This document shows positions 12,850 to 22,388 of a stretch of DNA of 64,000 nt, piece by piece (position 1 is the first letter of the stretch; every line of letters begins with the position of its first letter). The DNA is from Mytilinidion resinicola. Taxonomy: Eukaryota; Ascomycota; Dothideomycetes; Mytilinidiales; Mytilinidiaceae. The translations under genes were made by a program, and so were the position numbers. The stretch spans positions 67,323-131,322 of the forward strand of contig NW_022985463.1 in assembly GCF_010093595.1 (NCBI RefSeq), read 5' to 3'. Under the pieces are notes generated by a model, which saw nothing but the letters and a program-made list of their open reading frames with translations, had not been told where the DNA came from and did not search any database.

Positions 12850-13010
12850 ACGGCTCTGAATGCGGCGAAGACGGCATCTACTATAACCCGAATGCTGCGG
12901 CGACGATCTCGGAGTACTTGACGGCCGGGTATTATTTAGGGGGATGGCACGAATAGCAACTATGGGGACAACGTGTGTGTTGATACTCGTGGTACGTAAG
13001 CTGTCCCTCT
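12850..13010 (+). pseudogene. Relic of a paralogue of the Cys-rich surface protein
   Basis: This stretch translates as 'SECGEDGIYYNPNAAATIS' and then, after a one-base shift near 12944-12947, as 'CTNSNYGDNVCVDTR'. It aligns with 'DECGEDSICYNKDPS' and 'GGCTDSSYADSVCEKAC' of the intact gene 1.5 kb upstream. An extra G in GGATGGCACG explains the shift. A GTACGT donor follows directly, at the same relative place as the intron of the intact gene. No second exon or signal peptide is recognisable. It is a decayed tandem duplicate. Confidence 0.65.
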
Positions 13011-13014
13011 ATTC

Positions 13015-13458
13015 CAGTTGCTTGTCTCCAATTGAATTCCTAATGCTTATTTTATTTAAGTTAGCTAAACGCCGCCCCTCAATTCTGTCATGACTTCTTG
13101 GTGCGGTACGGAAGCTAGATACGCATTAGTGCCAGAGTCGATTTGAGCGGTCCATCCTTAGAGTTTGTTCCTGACTTAACAGCATTCCACCAATCAGGGG
13201 GGTATGGAGCTGCTCGTCCTAACCCGTCACAGAATAGTATTTAAGTGGGGTATTGAGGGGTACTTCACGAGAACAACATCATGTCTCGTGAACGCAAATC
13301 ACAGCGGGTCAATTGACTTCATACAAAAGCCTTCGACTTCAACGACGTCGTGCTACTCGACGCCCCCAAATGCCCTATTAATGAAACTGCAATGTCTACA
13401 GACCTGCCCTCACATCTCCATTCTTTCTCCCCAATATCTACAACACCTGGCCTCAACC
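13015..13458. other. Leader region of the SMP-30 gene
   Basis: No separate gene is visible. The frame of the SMP-30 gene stays open back to an ATG at 13204, but that extension is Thr/Ser/His-rich and lacks family features, so I treat it as 5' leader. Confidence 0.5.
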
Positions 13459-14541
13459 ATGTCCAACATCATCCCCATCGACCTCCTCGCACTCTCCACA
13501 AACCTCAACTACCTCTCTTCCTTCCCCGCTCTCAACACCGCCGAACCTGCCGTCTCTCTTCTTGCATACAATACCACCTTCGCCACCAACGTCCTAGGAG
13601 AAAACGCGAAAGCACGGCAGTTGTATGACTTACCATGGCAAGCCTTCCACGAAATGGGAACCTACCATAAAGCCACAAACTCAATTTACATCACATCTAA
13701 CTGGAACGGCTCACTGGAGAACCCAATCAATGTCACTGTGCTCAGTCTAGAGGATTACGCGCTAAGTTCTACTCATTACCCGAATCTGTACGAAGCGAAT
13801 GGGGGAACGGGATACTATCCCCCTGGCTCGAGTAATGATAGTACGCCGCCGAAGTTACTATTCTGCGACCAGGGGGACTTTGAGCACCCGTCCGGCCTCG
13901 TGGCGGTGGATCCAGCCACGAACACGTCAGAGGTCATCCTGAACAACTCGCTCGGCCGGAATTTCTCGTCGTTGAACGATGTGCGCCAGCATCCCAAGAC
14001 GGGCGATCTATGGTTTACGGACGCGGATTACGGGTTCTTCCAATCGTTTAGACCGGCGCCTGCGGTTCCGAAGCAGGTGTATCGCTTCGAGCCATCTACA
14101 GGCGTGATTCAAGTAGTGGCGGATGGCTTCGATCAACCGAATGGGCTGGAGTTCTCCCCGGATTTGCAGACGCTGTATGTCACGGATACGGGTGCGCAGC
14201 ACGTTACGCAGAACCTTACGCGCCCGGCAACGATCTATGCGTTTGATGTTGTCGACAAGGTCAGGCTTGGGAATCGGAGGACGTTTGCGTATCCGGATAA
14301 TGGGTTCCCGGATGGTATACATGCTGAGACTGATGGTAACGTATGGGCGAACTGTGGAGATGGGGTTCATGTTTGGAGTCCGCAGGGGATCCTTCTTGGG
14401 AAGATCTTCGTAGGGGCACAGAGTAATAACATGGCGTTTATTCCGGGTGGGGTGCTGGTGTTTAGTAATTCGCAGCTTTGGATTGTTGAGAATATCAAAG
14501 CGGAAGGGAGGGAAATATGTCGGGATTTTGGAGCTTGTTGA
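13459..14541 (+). CDS. SMP-30/gluconolactonase/LRE-family protein
   Basis: A single-exon protein of 360 residues from ATG 13459. It is a six-bladed beta-propeller hydrolase of the SMP-30 family, which uses a divalent metal to open lactones or related esters. Signature segments are visible in order: 'SSLNDVRQHPKTGDLWFTD' (metal-site Asn/Asp region), 'DQPNGLEFSPDLQTLYVTD', and 'FPDGIHAETDGNVWANCG' followed by VHVWSP. The upstream in-frame ATG at 13204 would add 85 residues of poor quality. There is no clear signal peptide from the chosen start. The gene stands alone, so its substrate is unknown. Confidence 0.85.
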   Translation: MSNIIPIDLLALSTNLNYLSSFPALNTAEPAVSLLAYNTTFATNVLGENAKARQLYDLPWQAFHEMGTYHKATNSIYITSNWNGSLENPINVTVLSLEDYALSSTHYPNLYEANGGTGYYPPGSSNDSTPPKLLFCDQGDFEHPSGLVAVDPATNTSEVILNNSLGRNFSSLNDVRQHPKTGDLWFTDADYGFFQSFRPAPAVPKQVYRFEPSTGVIQVVADGFDQPNGLEFSPDLQTLYVTDTGAQHVTQNLTRPATIYAFDVVDKVRLGNRRTFAYPDNGFPDGIHAETDGNVWANCGDGVHVWSPQGILLGKIFVGAQSNNMAFIPGGVLVFSNSQLWIVENIKAEGREICRDFGAC

Positions 14542-14882
14542 TTTGGGCTAGTGACAGGTACAATTTTTCAGCACTTAGGTACTCTGTACAAGTAGTATGC
14601 CAGGCCAGCTTCAACACCCCAGTCCGAAAGCTACCCGACCCCTCTGCTTACGCAATCTCTTGCCGCTATGGCTGGGCTGGATTCGGCTCAGGCCCGGCTC
14701 CTACCTAGGCTCATCTAGGCAATTTCCGCTCAGGTCTCCCGAGTATCCTTGCTTAGATGCAGCTCACTAGAAATGGTCAAGTTTTGGCGAGATTCCAGGC
14801 CGCGGTCATGTGCGAACAAGCCTGAGCCTCATTGCAATCCTCCTCCAACAACAACAACTTCCTTCACCACTTCTCGCCAGCC
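14542..14882. other. Short intergenic region before the NACHT gene
   Basis: Downstream flank of the SMP-30 gene and upstream leader of the STAND gene. No gene, repeat or clear motif is visible. Confidence 0.5.
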
Positions 14883-17532
14883 ATGGATCCGCTAAGCGCG
14901 CTTTCAGTCGCCTCGGGTGTTATCCAAATTGTTGACTTTTCAGCAAAGGTGATCTCGAGAACCCGGGAGATATACCTGTCGGCCGATGGTGCTCTGGAGG
15001 AGAACTCGTTCTTAGAAGACGCGACTGCAAATCTGTCTGAACTCTCCACTGAATTGACCGAAGAGATCCGACAAACTGTGTGGGGTTTCCGGTCTAAGGG
15101 GAGTGGGTTTGGTCGGAAGAGTGCCGATGAGCAACTCATCCAGCTTGCCAAGGACAGTAGAATGGTCGCGACCAATCTTCTTGAGAAGCTTGATCGGGTG
15201 AAGCGTAAAAAGGACGGTGGAAAACGAAACGCTCTTAATCAGGGGATTCGCAGTATTCTGGAACAGAAGGAGGTCTCAGGTCTTGCGGACCGGCTTGACC
15301 AGATTCGAAAGCAGGTCGACACTGCATTACTTCTTTCCTTACGGTGAGCTTTTAGCAAGAAGTGAGAAGACGCGAGACTAACGGAAACCACAGAAAACGC
15401 ATAGGCGAAATTCCAGAGCTCAGAAAAGAAACCACCTCGGCATTGGAGTATGAGAAGAAGGCAGAACTCCTCGCCTCGCTTCAAGACAATGATTGGAAGC
15501 CCACCCAGAAGGGCGAGATGGTGGAGTTTTCTAATTCTCTCATTTTAGCCGTCGACATGGACGTTGAACAACGTTTTTTCAACATGATACTTGCTCGACT
15601 ATATTTTTCTGATTTACCGGACCGCTACGAAGCCATCCCGAAGGCGCATCAAAATACCTGCGAGTGGATTTTCGAGGACGATCCGCAACAAATCGAGTCG
15701 TGCGAATGGGATAGCTTCACTAAGTGGCTCTCTGGTACGGACGGGGATAATCTCTACTGGATAGCAGGAAAACCCGGTTCCGGGAAGAGCACCCTCATGA
15801 AATACTTGTTCAACGATAGTCGTACATCCGCCCAGCTGCAGACATGGGCAGCGGGAAGGCCACTTATTCAGGCCGGTTTCTTCTTCTGGAATTCTGGCAC
15901 TGTCATGCAGATGTCGCGGATGGGGCTCCTTCGGTCCATCTTACATTCATCACTCTCCAACGACAAGAAAACCGTCATGCAAATATTCAACCACCGTTGG
16001 CAAAAGTTCGTTGCTTTTGGGGGAGGCCGACAGACCTTTACGTGGTCTGAACTAGTGCAAGCATTCGAGGCTCTAATCGCTCCATCAGAGACGCCGAAAA
16101 CTTTTTTCTTCGTGGTCGACGGGCTTGACGAGTTTGATGGCGACCACAAAGAGCTTGTCCATCTATTTCTCAATGCGGCTGAATATCCACATGTCAAAGC
16201 CTGTGTAGCCAGCCGACCATGGTTGGTTTTTGCGGACTCATTTGAGGATCGACCTTGTCTTCTTCTTGAGCGACTAACGAAGAAAGATATACATCACTAT
16301 GTCACTTCTGCATTCAATAACAACAAGCACTATACGAGACTGAGTAAGCTTGAGCCTGAACGAGCTTCCACCCTTATCAACGGCATCGCCGACAAGGCTG
16401 CCGGAGTATTCCTCTGGGTTCACCTTGTAGTACTGTCGTTGCTCGAAGGGCTGTCAAATGCCGACCGCATGTCAGACCTGCTTGCGCGGCTAGAAGTCCT
16501 TCCCCCGGGGCTCGAGTCGCTATTCGACCGATTGCTCAGCGGGCTGGATCCAATCTACTTCAAGCACGCTTGCCAGCTATTTCGTCTAGTAATGGCGCGC
16601 GACCGTCCGCTCCTACTAGAGTTGTGGTTCGCGGATAACGAAGACCACGACTCCGCTATGGAGGCGGAAATCAAAACTCTATCTCCGGACGAGGTCATGG
16701 ACCGACTTGAAACAATGAACCGCCGTCTTATTTCGCGCTGCAAGTGCTTCCTAGAAGTAGAGTCCTGGCACGAAGATCCAAGTGTTGGTTTGTCCACTCG
16801 TAAGTTCGCTCAATCGTGCCACCAAATGGAAACTTATGAGTGTTAGATTCGTATGTTCGTTTCATTCATCGCACTGCGAAAGACTTCCTCCAATCTAGTG
16901 ATATGTGGAAGACTATACTCAACGCTACGGGTCATGATGCATTCGACCCCGAACGCCATTGGGCAAATGGCTTCATGGGCATCCTCAAAGCAGTGAACAC
17001 TACTTCTGACGCAAAATGGGAAAACTTCATCTGGTGTATCGAATACGCACTCATGTTAGAGAACAAGCTCCAGTCTTCTTTCGTCGATTACCTAGATGAA
17101 GTTAGTCGAGCGGGGATGAAAAATTGTGAAGACTATCGAACCTCCAAATACGTAAAGCGAGTCGGATTCGATACTATTAGACGCCCTCCTGCTCTCCAAT
17201 CATTCCTCGATTTCGCCGTTTGGTTCAATTTGGTGGGGTACGTCCGCGTCAAGGCAAAAACTGCATCAAGGGACGAACTACTGCATGCTACTCAATTCAA
17301 AGGCATCCTGTGGCGCGAACAAATCGAGGAATCGTGGCTTGCAGGAAAGGTTATGCTTACGAAGGCAGGTTTCATAACGGATCGTAGCGCTTTGAAGCAA
17401 GTTTTAAGCAATAGTCTCCAGAGCAAGAGCAGTGAATTACGCAAAGAAAAATGGGAAAAGACTAAGAGAAGGTTCTTCCTTAAGAAGGTAGATGCAAGTA
17501 ATACCACCTCACAGGAAACTCCTAAGGTGTGA
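14883..17532 (+). CDS. NACHT-domain STAND NTPase (fungal NLR-like)
   Basis: Three exons (14883-15343, 15394-16799, 16847-17532) sum to 2553 nt, 850 residues. The N-terminus 'MDPLSALSVASGVIQIVDF' is the helical fungal STAND N-terminal domain type. A NACHT P-loop 'WIAGKPGSGKSTLMKYLF' lies near residue 280 and Walker B 'FFFVVDGLDEFDGD' near residue 390. 'CVASRPW', 'DIHHYVTSAF' and 'GVFLWVHLVVLSLLEGL' follow, as usual in this family. After exon 3 begins, 'YVRFIHRTAKDFLQ' matches the conserved winged-helix end. No ankyrin, WD40 or TPR repeats follow; the protein ends after a further ~200 residues with a Lys-rich tail. Family members act in non-self recognition or programmed cell death; here that is inference. 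Confidence 0.88.
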
Positions 17533-18309
17533 AATACGAACAGAGAAGATGACACATGCCATCAGACTGTACATAGCAGCCCAGTTGGTTGCTTGCGGAA
17601 TCGCCAAGAGTTCATCAGATAGATTGAATTGAACATGAGTTTGTATTGTAGTGAATGAGTGAGCTTATATACGTAATTGAAAGGAGAGTAACGTGACTTT
17701 GTGAGGCTACGTAGGACGGAAGCTGATGCCGTAGCTACGTACTCATACGTACTGAAGCTGTATAGATCTAAGCTTACTGTGGATGTAGATGCGGAGGTGT
17801 ATGCCGAGCCTATAGATCTCATAGATCTACATGAGGATCTACAGGTCACAGCCCAAGAGGAATTCCAGCAGTCACCAGTTCCCTAAAAGGGAAAGGAAAG
17901 TGCTCAAGTTGTGATTAGGGTGTTGTACATTGTACTACCCACAGTAATACCTATTATTCTACGCCGTGATCGCGGATTCTCTTAGACAATTTAGTCCTCT
18001 TTAGACCCCCTTTCTTCTCCAACTTTTAGGCACTTCCCCTCGAGGTTTCACCGGCTGCAACCCTCCTCCATCTCCGTAATTTTCATTCTGCTAGCCTCCT
18101 GTTTTGCTTGCAAGGTAAAGAGCATTTCCACACTCAGTCTCAATCTTTCCATTTTTTAAAAACCCGTTGTCCTTGACACCTGCAAGCAAACGTGCTAGTA
18201 TAAAAGCAGTAGGATTGTCGCAGCACCAAGAGCACGTACAGTCCTTACTTTCTGTGAATGCAAGGAACACGGTTTCGCAGTCAAAATCGCAAGAATCTTT
18301 AGTGTTCTC
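17533..18309. other. Intergenic region with repetitive GATCT/TACGTA-rich stretch
   Basis: At 17701-17886 a short open frame is made mostly of repeated AGATCT/GATCTA and TACGTA-type words, and looks like low-complexity or transposon-derived sequence rather than a gene. The rest shows nothing firm. Confidence 0.4.
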
Positions 18310-19375
18310 TCAAGTCAATGACCAAGTGAATCCGGCCTCAGAATCGGCCTCTTCCCAATATTCTCGCCATTCGGGCCTTTGATGTTTAATCCGTCCTGAG
18401 GTTTTGCGTGTTTGCCGCAAAACTTCTTGATTTTCCTTAAACGAGTCAATTATAAATCCTGTGAGGGGGAGAGATATAACAACGCACTCTTCGAACTTTT
18501 CTGCGCCCACTTCACTCAGGTTGCAGCACTACAACCTAGGATCAACAACTCATATGCCAGAAAGCTACTCTCCGAACATCAGCTGTAGAGAACCCAGCTG
18601 AAATCTCAGCTGTAGAGAACTGAGCTGAAGCCTCAGCTGTGCAGGGCTCATCTGAACTTACTAGCGCGCCACCCTGGGGGTGGCCCCCTTCCTTCCCCTA
18701 GTATATATACAACTAGCTAGACGTCTATAGAAATCAGAGTTCACATCAATTTAACCTGAGTACTTCAGCTTCCTGCAGCGCGCCATTGCACTTGGGCTCG
18801 AATGGTAGCATGTCAGCGAGTTTGATGAGCTGCTCTAACCACTCATATTGCGCGTCCATGTAGTCGGGTTTGACTAGAGTGATATGAGGATAGTTGATAT
18901 TCCGGCAATGGCACCCCTCATGTTTTGTCTGTATTCTAGTGTCAGCAATTCGTTCTCCTTCCATGCATACTCGCCGACTCACCACTTTACAAAACGCATT
19001 TCTCTCAAGGATCTCCTTATCCTCTTCTTGCGCCTTGCAATCGTCCGCGATACAAAGTATGTCTTGTGGACAATATAAGTCTTCCGGCTTCAGATTCTCT
19101 GTGAGCGCCGTCTTCGATATCCATATATTTAGCAATTGGCTCCCAACCATACCCAACAAGAGTGTGACCGCTAGTTGGAGTTCCACCAACGTCGGGATAT
19201 TAAGAACTTCTGCTTGAGCCAGCAGCACGGGCACCCCTTCCCCACGGACCATGCGAACTCGGACGTCATGGTACACGACGACGACCATATTCATGTTATC
19301 CAACACCAGGTTCTGGATCGGAAACCCGATTTGCCCAACGGGCCCCTGCTGTGCCGGCATGTTCTGAGGCGCCAT
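18310..19375 (-). CDS. Unknown protein, coding frame interrupted by an intron-like element
   Basis: I do not recognise this protein. The minus frame 19375-18746 is continued in a second frame, 18510-18310. The two come into register if the 248-bp element at 18514-18761 is spliced or removed. A second, ordinary intron is likely at about 18984-18931 (GTGAGT donor, GCTGAC branch, ACAG acceptor, 54 bp, in frame if retained). The predicted product is about 255 residues: a hydrophobic segment near residue 75 (LQLAVTLLLGMVGSQLL), a short Cys/His patch (KHEGCHCRNINYPH) and a charged C-terminal part rich in Glu and Lys that ends TWSLT. If the element is not spliced the protein ends early at 18746. Expression is not shown. 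Confidence 0.5.
18509..18766 (-). mobile_element. Intron-like TIR element, copy 1 (248 bp plus 5-bp TSD)
   Basis: The element body is 18514-18761. Its ends are ACTCAGGTTG and, at the right, TAACCTGAGT, inverted to each other with one mismatch. Direct ACTTC copies flank it at 18509-18513 and 18762-18766 (GAAGT on the coding strand). On the minus strand the left inverted repeat supplies CAG|GT and the right one CTGAG|T, so a 241-bp GT-AG intron could be removed, leaving the host frame intact with four added codons. The branch-point position reads GTTGATC, degraded from the GCTGAC of copy 2. The outer ~45 bp and ~95 bp match copy 2 at 55065-55337; the core consists of its own repeats of CAGCTGTAGAGAAC-type words. 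No coding capacity. Confidence 0.7.
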
Positions 19376-19545
19376 CTGGATGGGTGAGATATTTCAGGGA
19401 ATCCAGGAGAATTATATTAGAGAAATCACAGGTGATGAAGAGGTACAGAAAATTGACGTGGTGCGTGCCTAGTGCATTCTATTCCCTTCACTTCTTCGTT
19501 CCCATTCAAGGCATATGTCATGAGTGCTAACAAGGCCAACCGTAG

Positions 19546-20530
19546 ATCATATACTGTGATCTTTCTCACTACAAGAAGTCCGAAGAAGAAGAGGACCTCT
19601 GGAAAGATGAAAGTAAGCTCCATCCCTCATTCCGAAACGCTATCGAGTCTCTCAATTGCTGGCAAGTCGATCATGCCAGCTACCGGAGAGCTAGTGAAAT
19701 ACAAAGAGCAACAGTGCAAGCAGTCTATTGGAGACTTCAGTGCTCTAGCCATAACGTCGAGTCCAGAAACCTCCAAGCTCGTCCGCGATGAGAGTATCAC
19801 CGATGTATTGACGTTAAACCGGAAATGGGACGAAAGGCCAACCCAAATTCAGATCTGTCCTTGGTTCGTTGATTGGGTCAAATTTAAAAACTTCAAGACG
19901 CCTAGCGATGTCAAGAAGAGGACTAAGATTGGAAGAGCAGTTATCAAGCCAGTGGAGAGTACGAACTGGGGCTTGAGACCGATCGGTATGTCATTTCGCC
20001 GCTTGAACGTGTCGAATACGCGCAGAGTTAGAGCAAAGCTAATGAGCGAATGAACAAGATGCCTTCTCGCTGCTCAACAAAGTCATTCTGCACGAAATGA
20101 CGCATGGAAGGTCAGCCTGGCTAGACTACGTGGAAGACGAAAGAATCATCGGCACCGAAAATGTAAGCTCTTCCTCCATTTCAGACTCCTACCGCCTATG
20201 CCTACAGCACTCATTGATCTCTTTACCGCGTTCCTGTACCTTTCCTCGGAATCTTCAAAGTTCCTGCATACGGTTGGACAAACGCTAGGAAACTTGCACA
20301 ATTCGGAGAGGACGTCAACGACAGCGGAGAGGTAAACGCAGCGGACAGTAACGCGCTCTTTTGCGCTTTTCGATAGCGGTATGTCGCCTTTCCATGTTTC
20401 TGGATTGTCGTGTTGTGAAACATGTGTAGCTGACTTGGCCTGAATAGCGGCTAAATTGTTGGACGACACAGCTCCAAAGCGTGTGGATGACGACGGTAGG
20501 ATTGTACCTATCGTCTATCAAGGGACCTAA
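19546..20530 (+). pseudogene. M35-like (aspzincin) metalloprotease, frameshifted
   Basis: The catalytic core is clear: 'LLNKVILHEMTHGR' at about 20070-20110 carries HExxH, followed after a splice by 'PAYGWTNARKLAQFGED' and 'NAADSNALFCAF', the order seen in deuterolysin-type zinc proteases. Upstream 'SALAITSSPETSKLV' and 'QIQICPWFVDWVKFKNFK' lie in one frame, while 'IIYCDLSHYKKSEEEEDLW' and 'NAIESLNCWQVDHASYRRAS' lie in another. The frame change near 19690-19710 has no usable intron, and the frame hits TAG right after CAFR at about 20382. A putative last exon ends VDDDGRIVPIVYQGT. I see no signal peptide exon. Likely a dead secreted-protease gene; a sequencing error is an alternative for the first lesion only. 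Confidence 0.55.
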
Positions 20531-20742
20531 AAGAGTGTCGGACAACATCAAGCCTGGGCATGTAGATGACAATAATAAGATCGCACCTATCGTCTAGGTT
20601 CCAATCAAGATGTCGGGAATACTAGGCTTCAAAATCTGGACTCCGAGCAGAGCATACTATAGCCGATTGATTTGGAAATGAGGACGTGGTATCCTGTAGG
20701 GTCCTTCTGATACCAAAGTAGAATATGCGACAGGTGTTGAAT
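20531..20742. repeat. Local tandem duplications in decayed DNA
   Basis: The segment 20480-20516 (GATGACGACGGTAGGATTG...) recurs in diverged form at 20563-20597, copying the end of the protease relic. A second pair, centred on TCCTG(T/C)AGGGTC, lies at 20677-20712 and 20747-20783 and spans the end of the next gene. Both pairs are diverged. Confidence 0.5.
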
Positions 20743-21719
20743 CTAGAAACGAGCATGAGGCTTCCTGCAGGGTCTTTGTTGAAACCTGAGCGTGAAATTT
20801 GTGTCTCCGAGTATAGCCTGAACAGGATCAGGAATGGGAAAATTCATCTCAACCTCGAATGATGGGGCTTTAATGTCCTTGAGCGGCTCCAGTACCGACA
20901 CCAGGGATTCGACATCTGCCTCTGCAGGCCCATCTTCTCTCCCCTCTTATGCCCGAACAATGAACTCAAAGCGTATAGAGCGGAGACCACGGAGCTCCTG
21001 CAAAGCCTTGCAACCGTCAGACCACTTGTTGTAATTCTCTGGAGGGAAACCTGACCGCAGCCAACTTGGCCTCGGTGTTAAGAACAACGTTGAGACATGT
21101 ACATGGCGTATCATATGCCATTGAGGGGTCGGTACAACTGATCTCATCTCGAGCATGCCCCTTGCGCCTTCTAAGCTGAAGTGGTTTGCAGTGTACAGGA
21201 TGTCAATACCCTCAAAATAACTATGCCTGAAGTCAGTAACGCGACAATAAGAACAATCGTACGGCCTCGAATTTCAGACTTCAGGAATCAAGATGGGACA
21301 AAGATTTAGACGACAGCTTACCAGCAAGGCAAGCAGCTTGTCGTGCGTCTGAGGCGTAAGCCGACGAGATACGTGGCCTTTGTGCGCTTCTAGCCCGAAG
21401 CACTTGTGCTGCCAGGTCGGATACGGGCATTCCATTTCCCTGCAGCGATAATGACCTACGCGACGTGACCCATTGTCATGCGGAACGATATGCATTGGCC
21501 GAATCAGATCGCCGAGAACCGCTTCATAGATGAAGATGCGCAATTCCGCTGCAAAGAGTTTGCCAAAGAGGGGCGACTGAGTTTGCTCATGTCTTGGATA
21601 CAGCGAAATTGGCGGTTTTGAAGGCGCACGCACTTACGGAGGAATCATACCAGGGCCCAATAGTGGCTTTTGCGTTTTTTTGGCTCTACTCGCAGATTGT
21701 CGAGAATGCAACCAAACAT
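20743..21719 (-). pseudogene. DUF7730-like protein, interrupted
   Basis: The reading 'MFGCILDNLRVEPKKRKSHY' leads by a probable intron into 'SPLFGKLFAAELRIFIYEAV', the entry motif of a large family of fungal proteins with an F-box-like 'LPxELRxxIYxxVL' start. Next come 'YRCREMECPYPTWQHKCFG', 'LTPQTHDKLLALL', then after another intron 'YFEGIDILYTANHFSLEGAR' and 'WLRSGFPPENYNKWSDGCK'. Two lesions show: the intron before YFEGID gives no splice that keeps frame, and an in-frame TAA stands at 20947-20949 with 67 further sensible codons to a TAG at 20743. Function of the family is unknown. Confidence 0.5.
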
Positions 21720-22099
21720 GACTGTTGTTGGGGAAGCTGTAGCAATAGTTAAAGAGGCTGTAGAGGAAGATAGAGGCTGGTGAGAAAAGTCTCCTAAAAT
21801 TAGGTTGTGGCACAGTGGAGCAGGGCGGTTAACTACCACGTGACTAGCATCGTTGAGAACAACCTCCTGAAGCTGAATAGACAGCGAGCCATTGAAATTT
21901 GAGGGTTTCAGGAGTCGGATCTAGTTGGTACTTAGAAGCGTCTATGTGTACGTTGTTGACATTGTAGTTTTAGAGAGAGAACGGAGAGCTGAAGCCTGAT
22001 GTTCCGAAGTGCGCTACCTAGGTTGATAAACTAGAACTTCATACGGAATATCACGTGATCAACCTCAAGATCGCAGTGTATGGGGCTTATTTCAGGTAC

Positions 22100-22232
22100 C
22101 TCAGACCCTCTACGAGGAATTGCCTTGCCCGTCCTGCGGTGGGCGAACGTATGCCCGTGCACGCTTATGAATTTTATGCTCGTACACGTGATGCGCACGG
22201 ACGGGCAAGGAATTCCTCGTAGAAGGTCAGAG
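22100..22232. repeat. Inverted repeat, about 34-bp arms
   Basis: The left arm (22100-22134) contains CTACGAGGAATTGCCTTGCC; the right arm (22199-22232) is its reverse complement with one indel and a few mismatches. The loop, about 64 bp, has further short inverted words (GTGCACG / CGTACAC). Size and shape fit a small foldback element or MITE. No flanking duplication is obvious. Confidence 0.7.
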
Positions 22233-22289
22233 GGAAAATGGTCGCAGTTTGTAAGGACGGTTTTTTTGAAGCTTTCACGGTCGCATTCC

Positions 22290-22388
22290 ACCACCACAAC
22301 TTCTTTCACCCTAAGAACCTAGGAGCTGCTTCTTAAGAGTATAAGAAAGCAGCTCCTAGGTCCTTAGAGTAAAAGAAGTTGTGGTGGT
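22290..22388. repeat. Near-perfect hairpin, about 45-bp arms, 8-bp loop
   Basis: The arms 22290-22334 and 22343-22388 are inverted copies (ACCACCACAACTTCTTT at the outside, AGGAGCTGCTT at the inside) with only a few differences. It starts 57 bp after the previous hairpin. It encodes nothing and could form a long RNA hairpin if transcribed. Confidence 0.75.
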
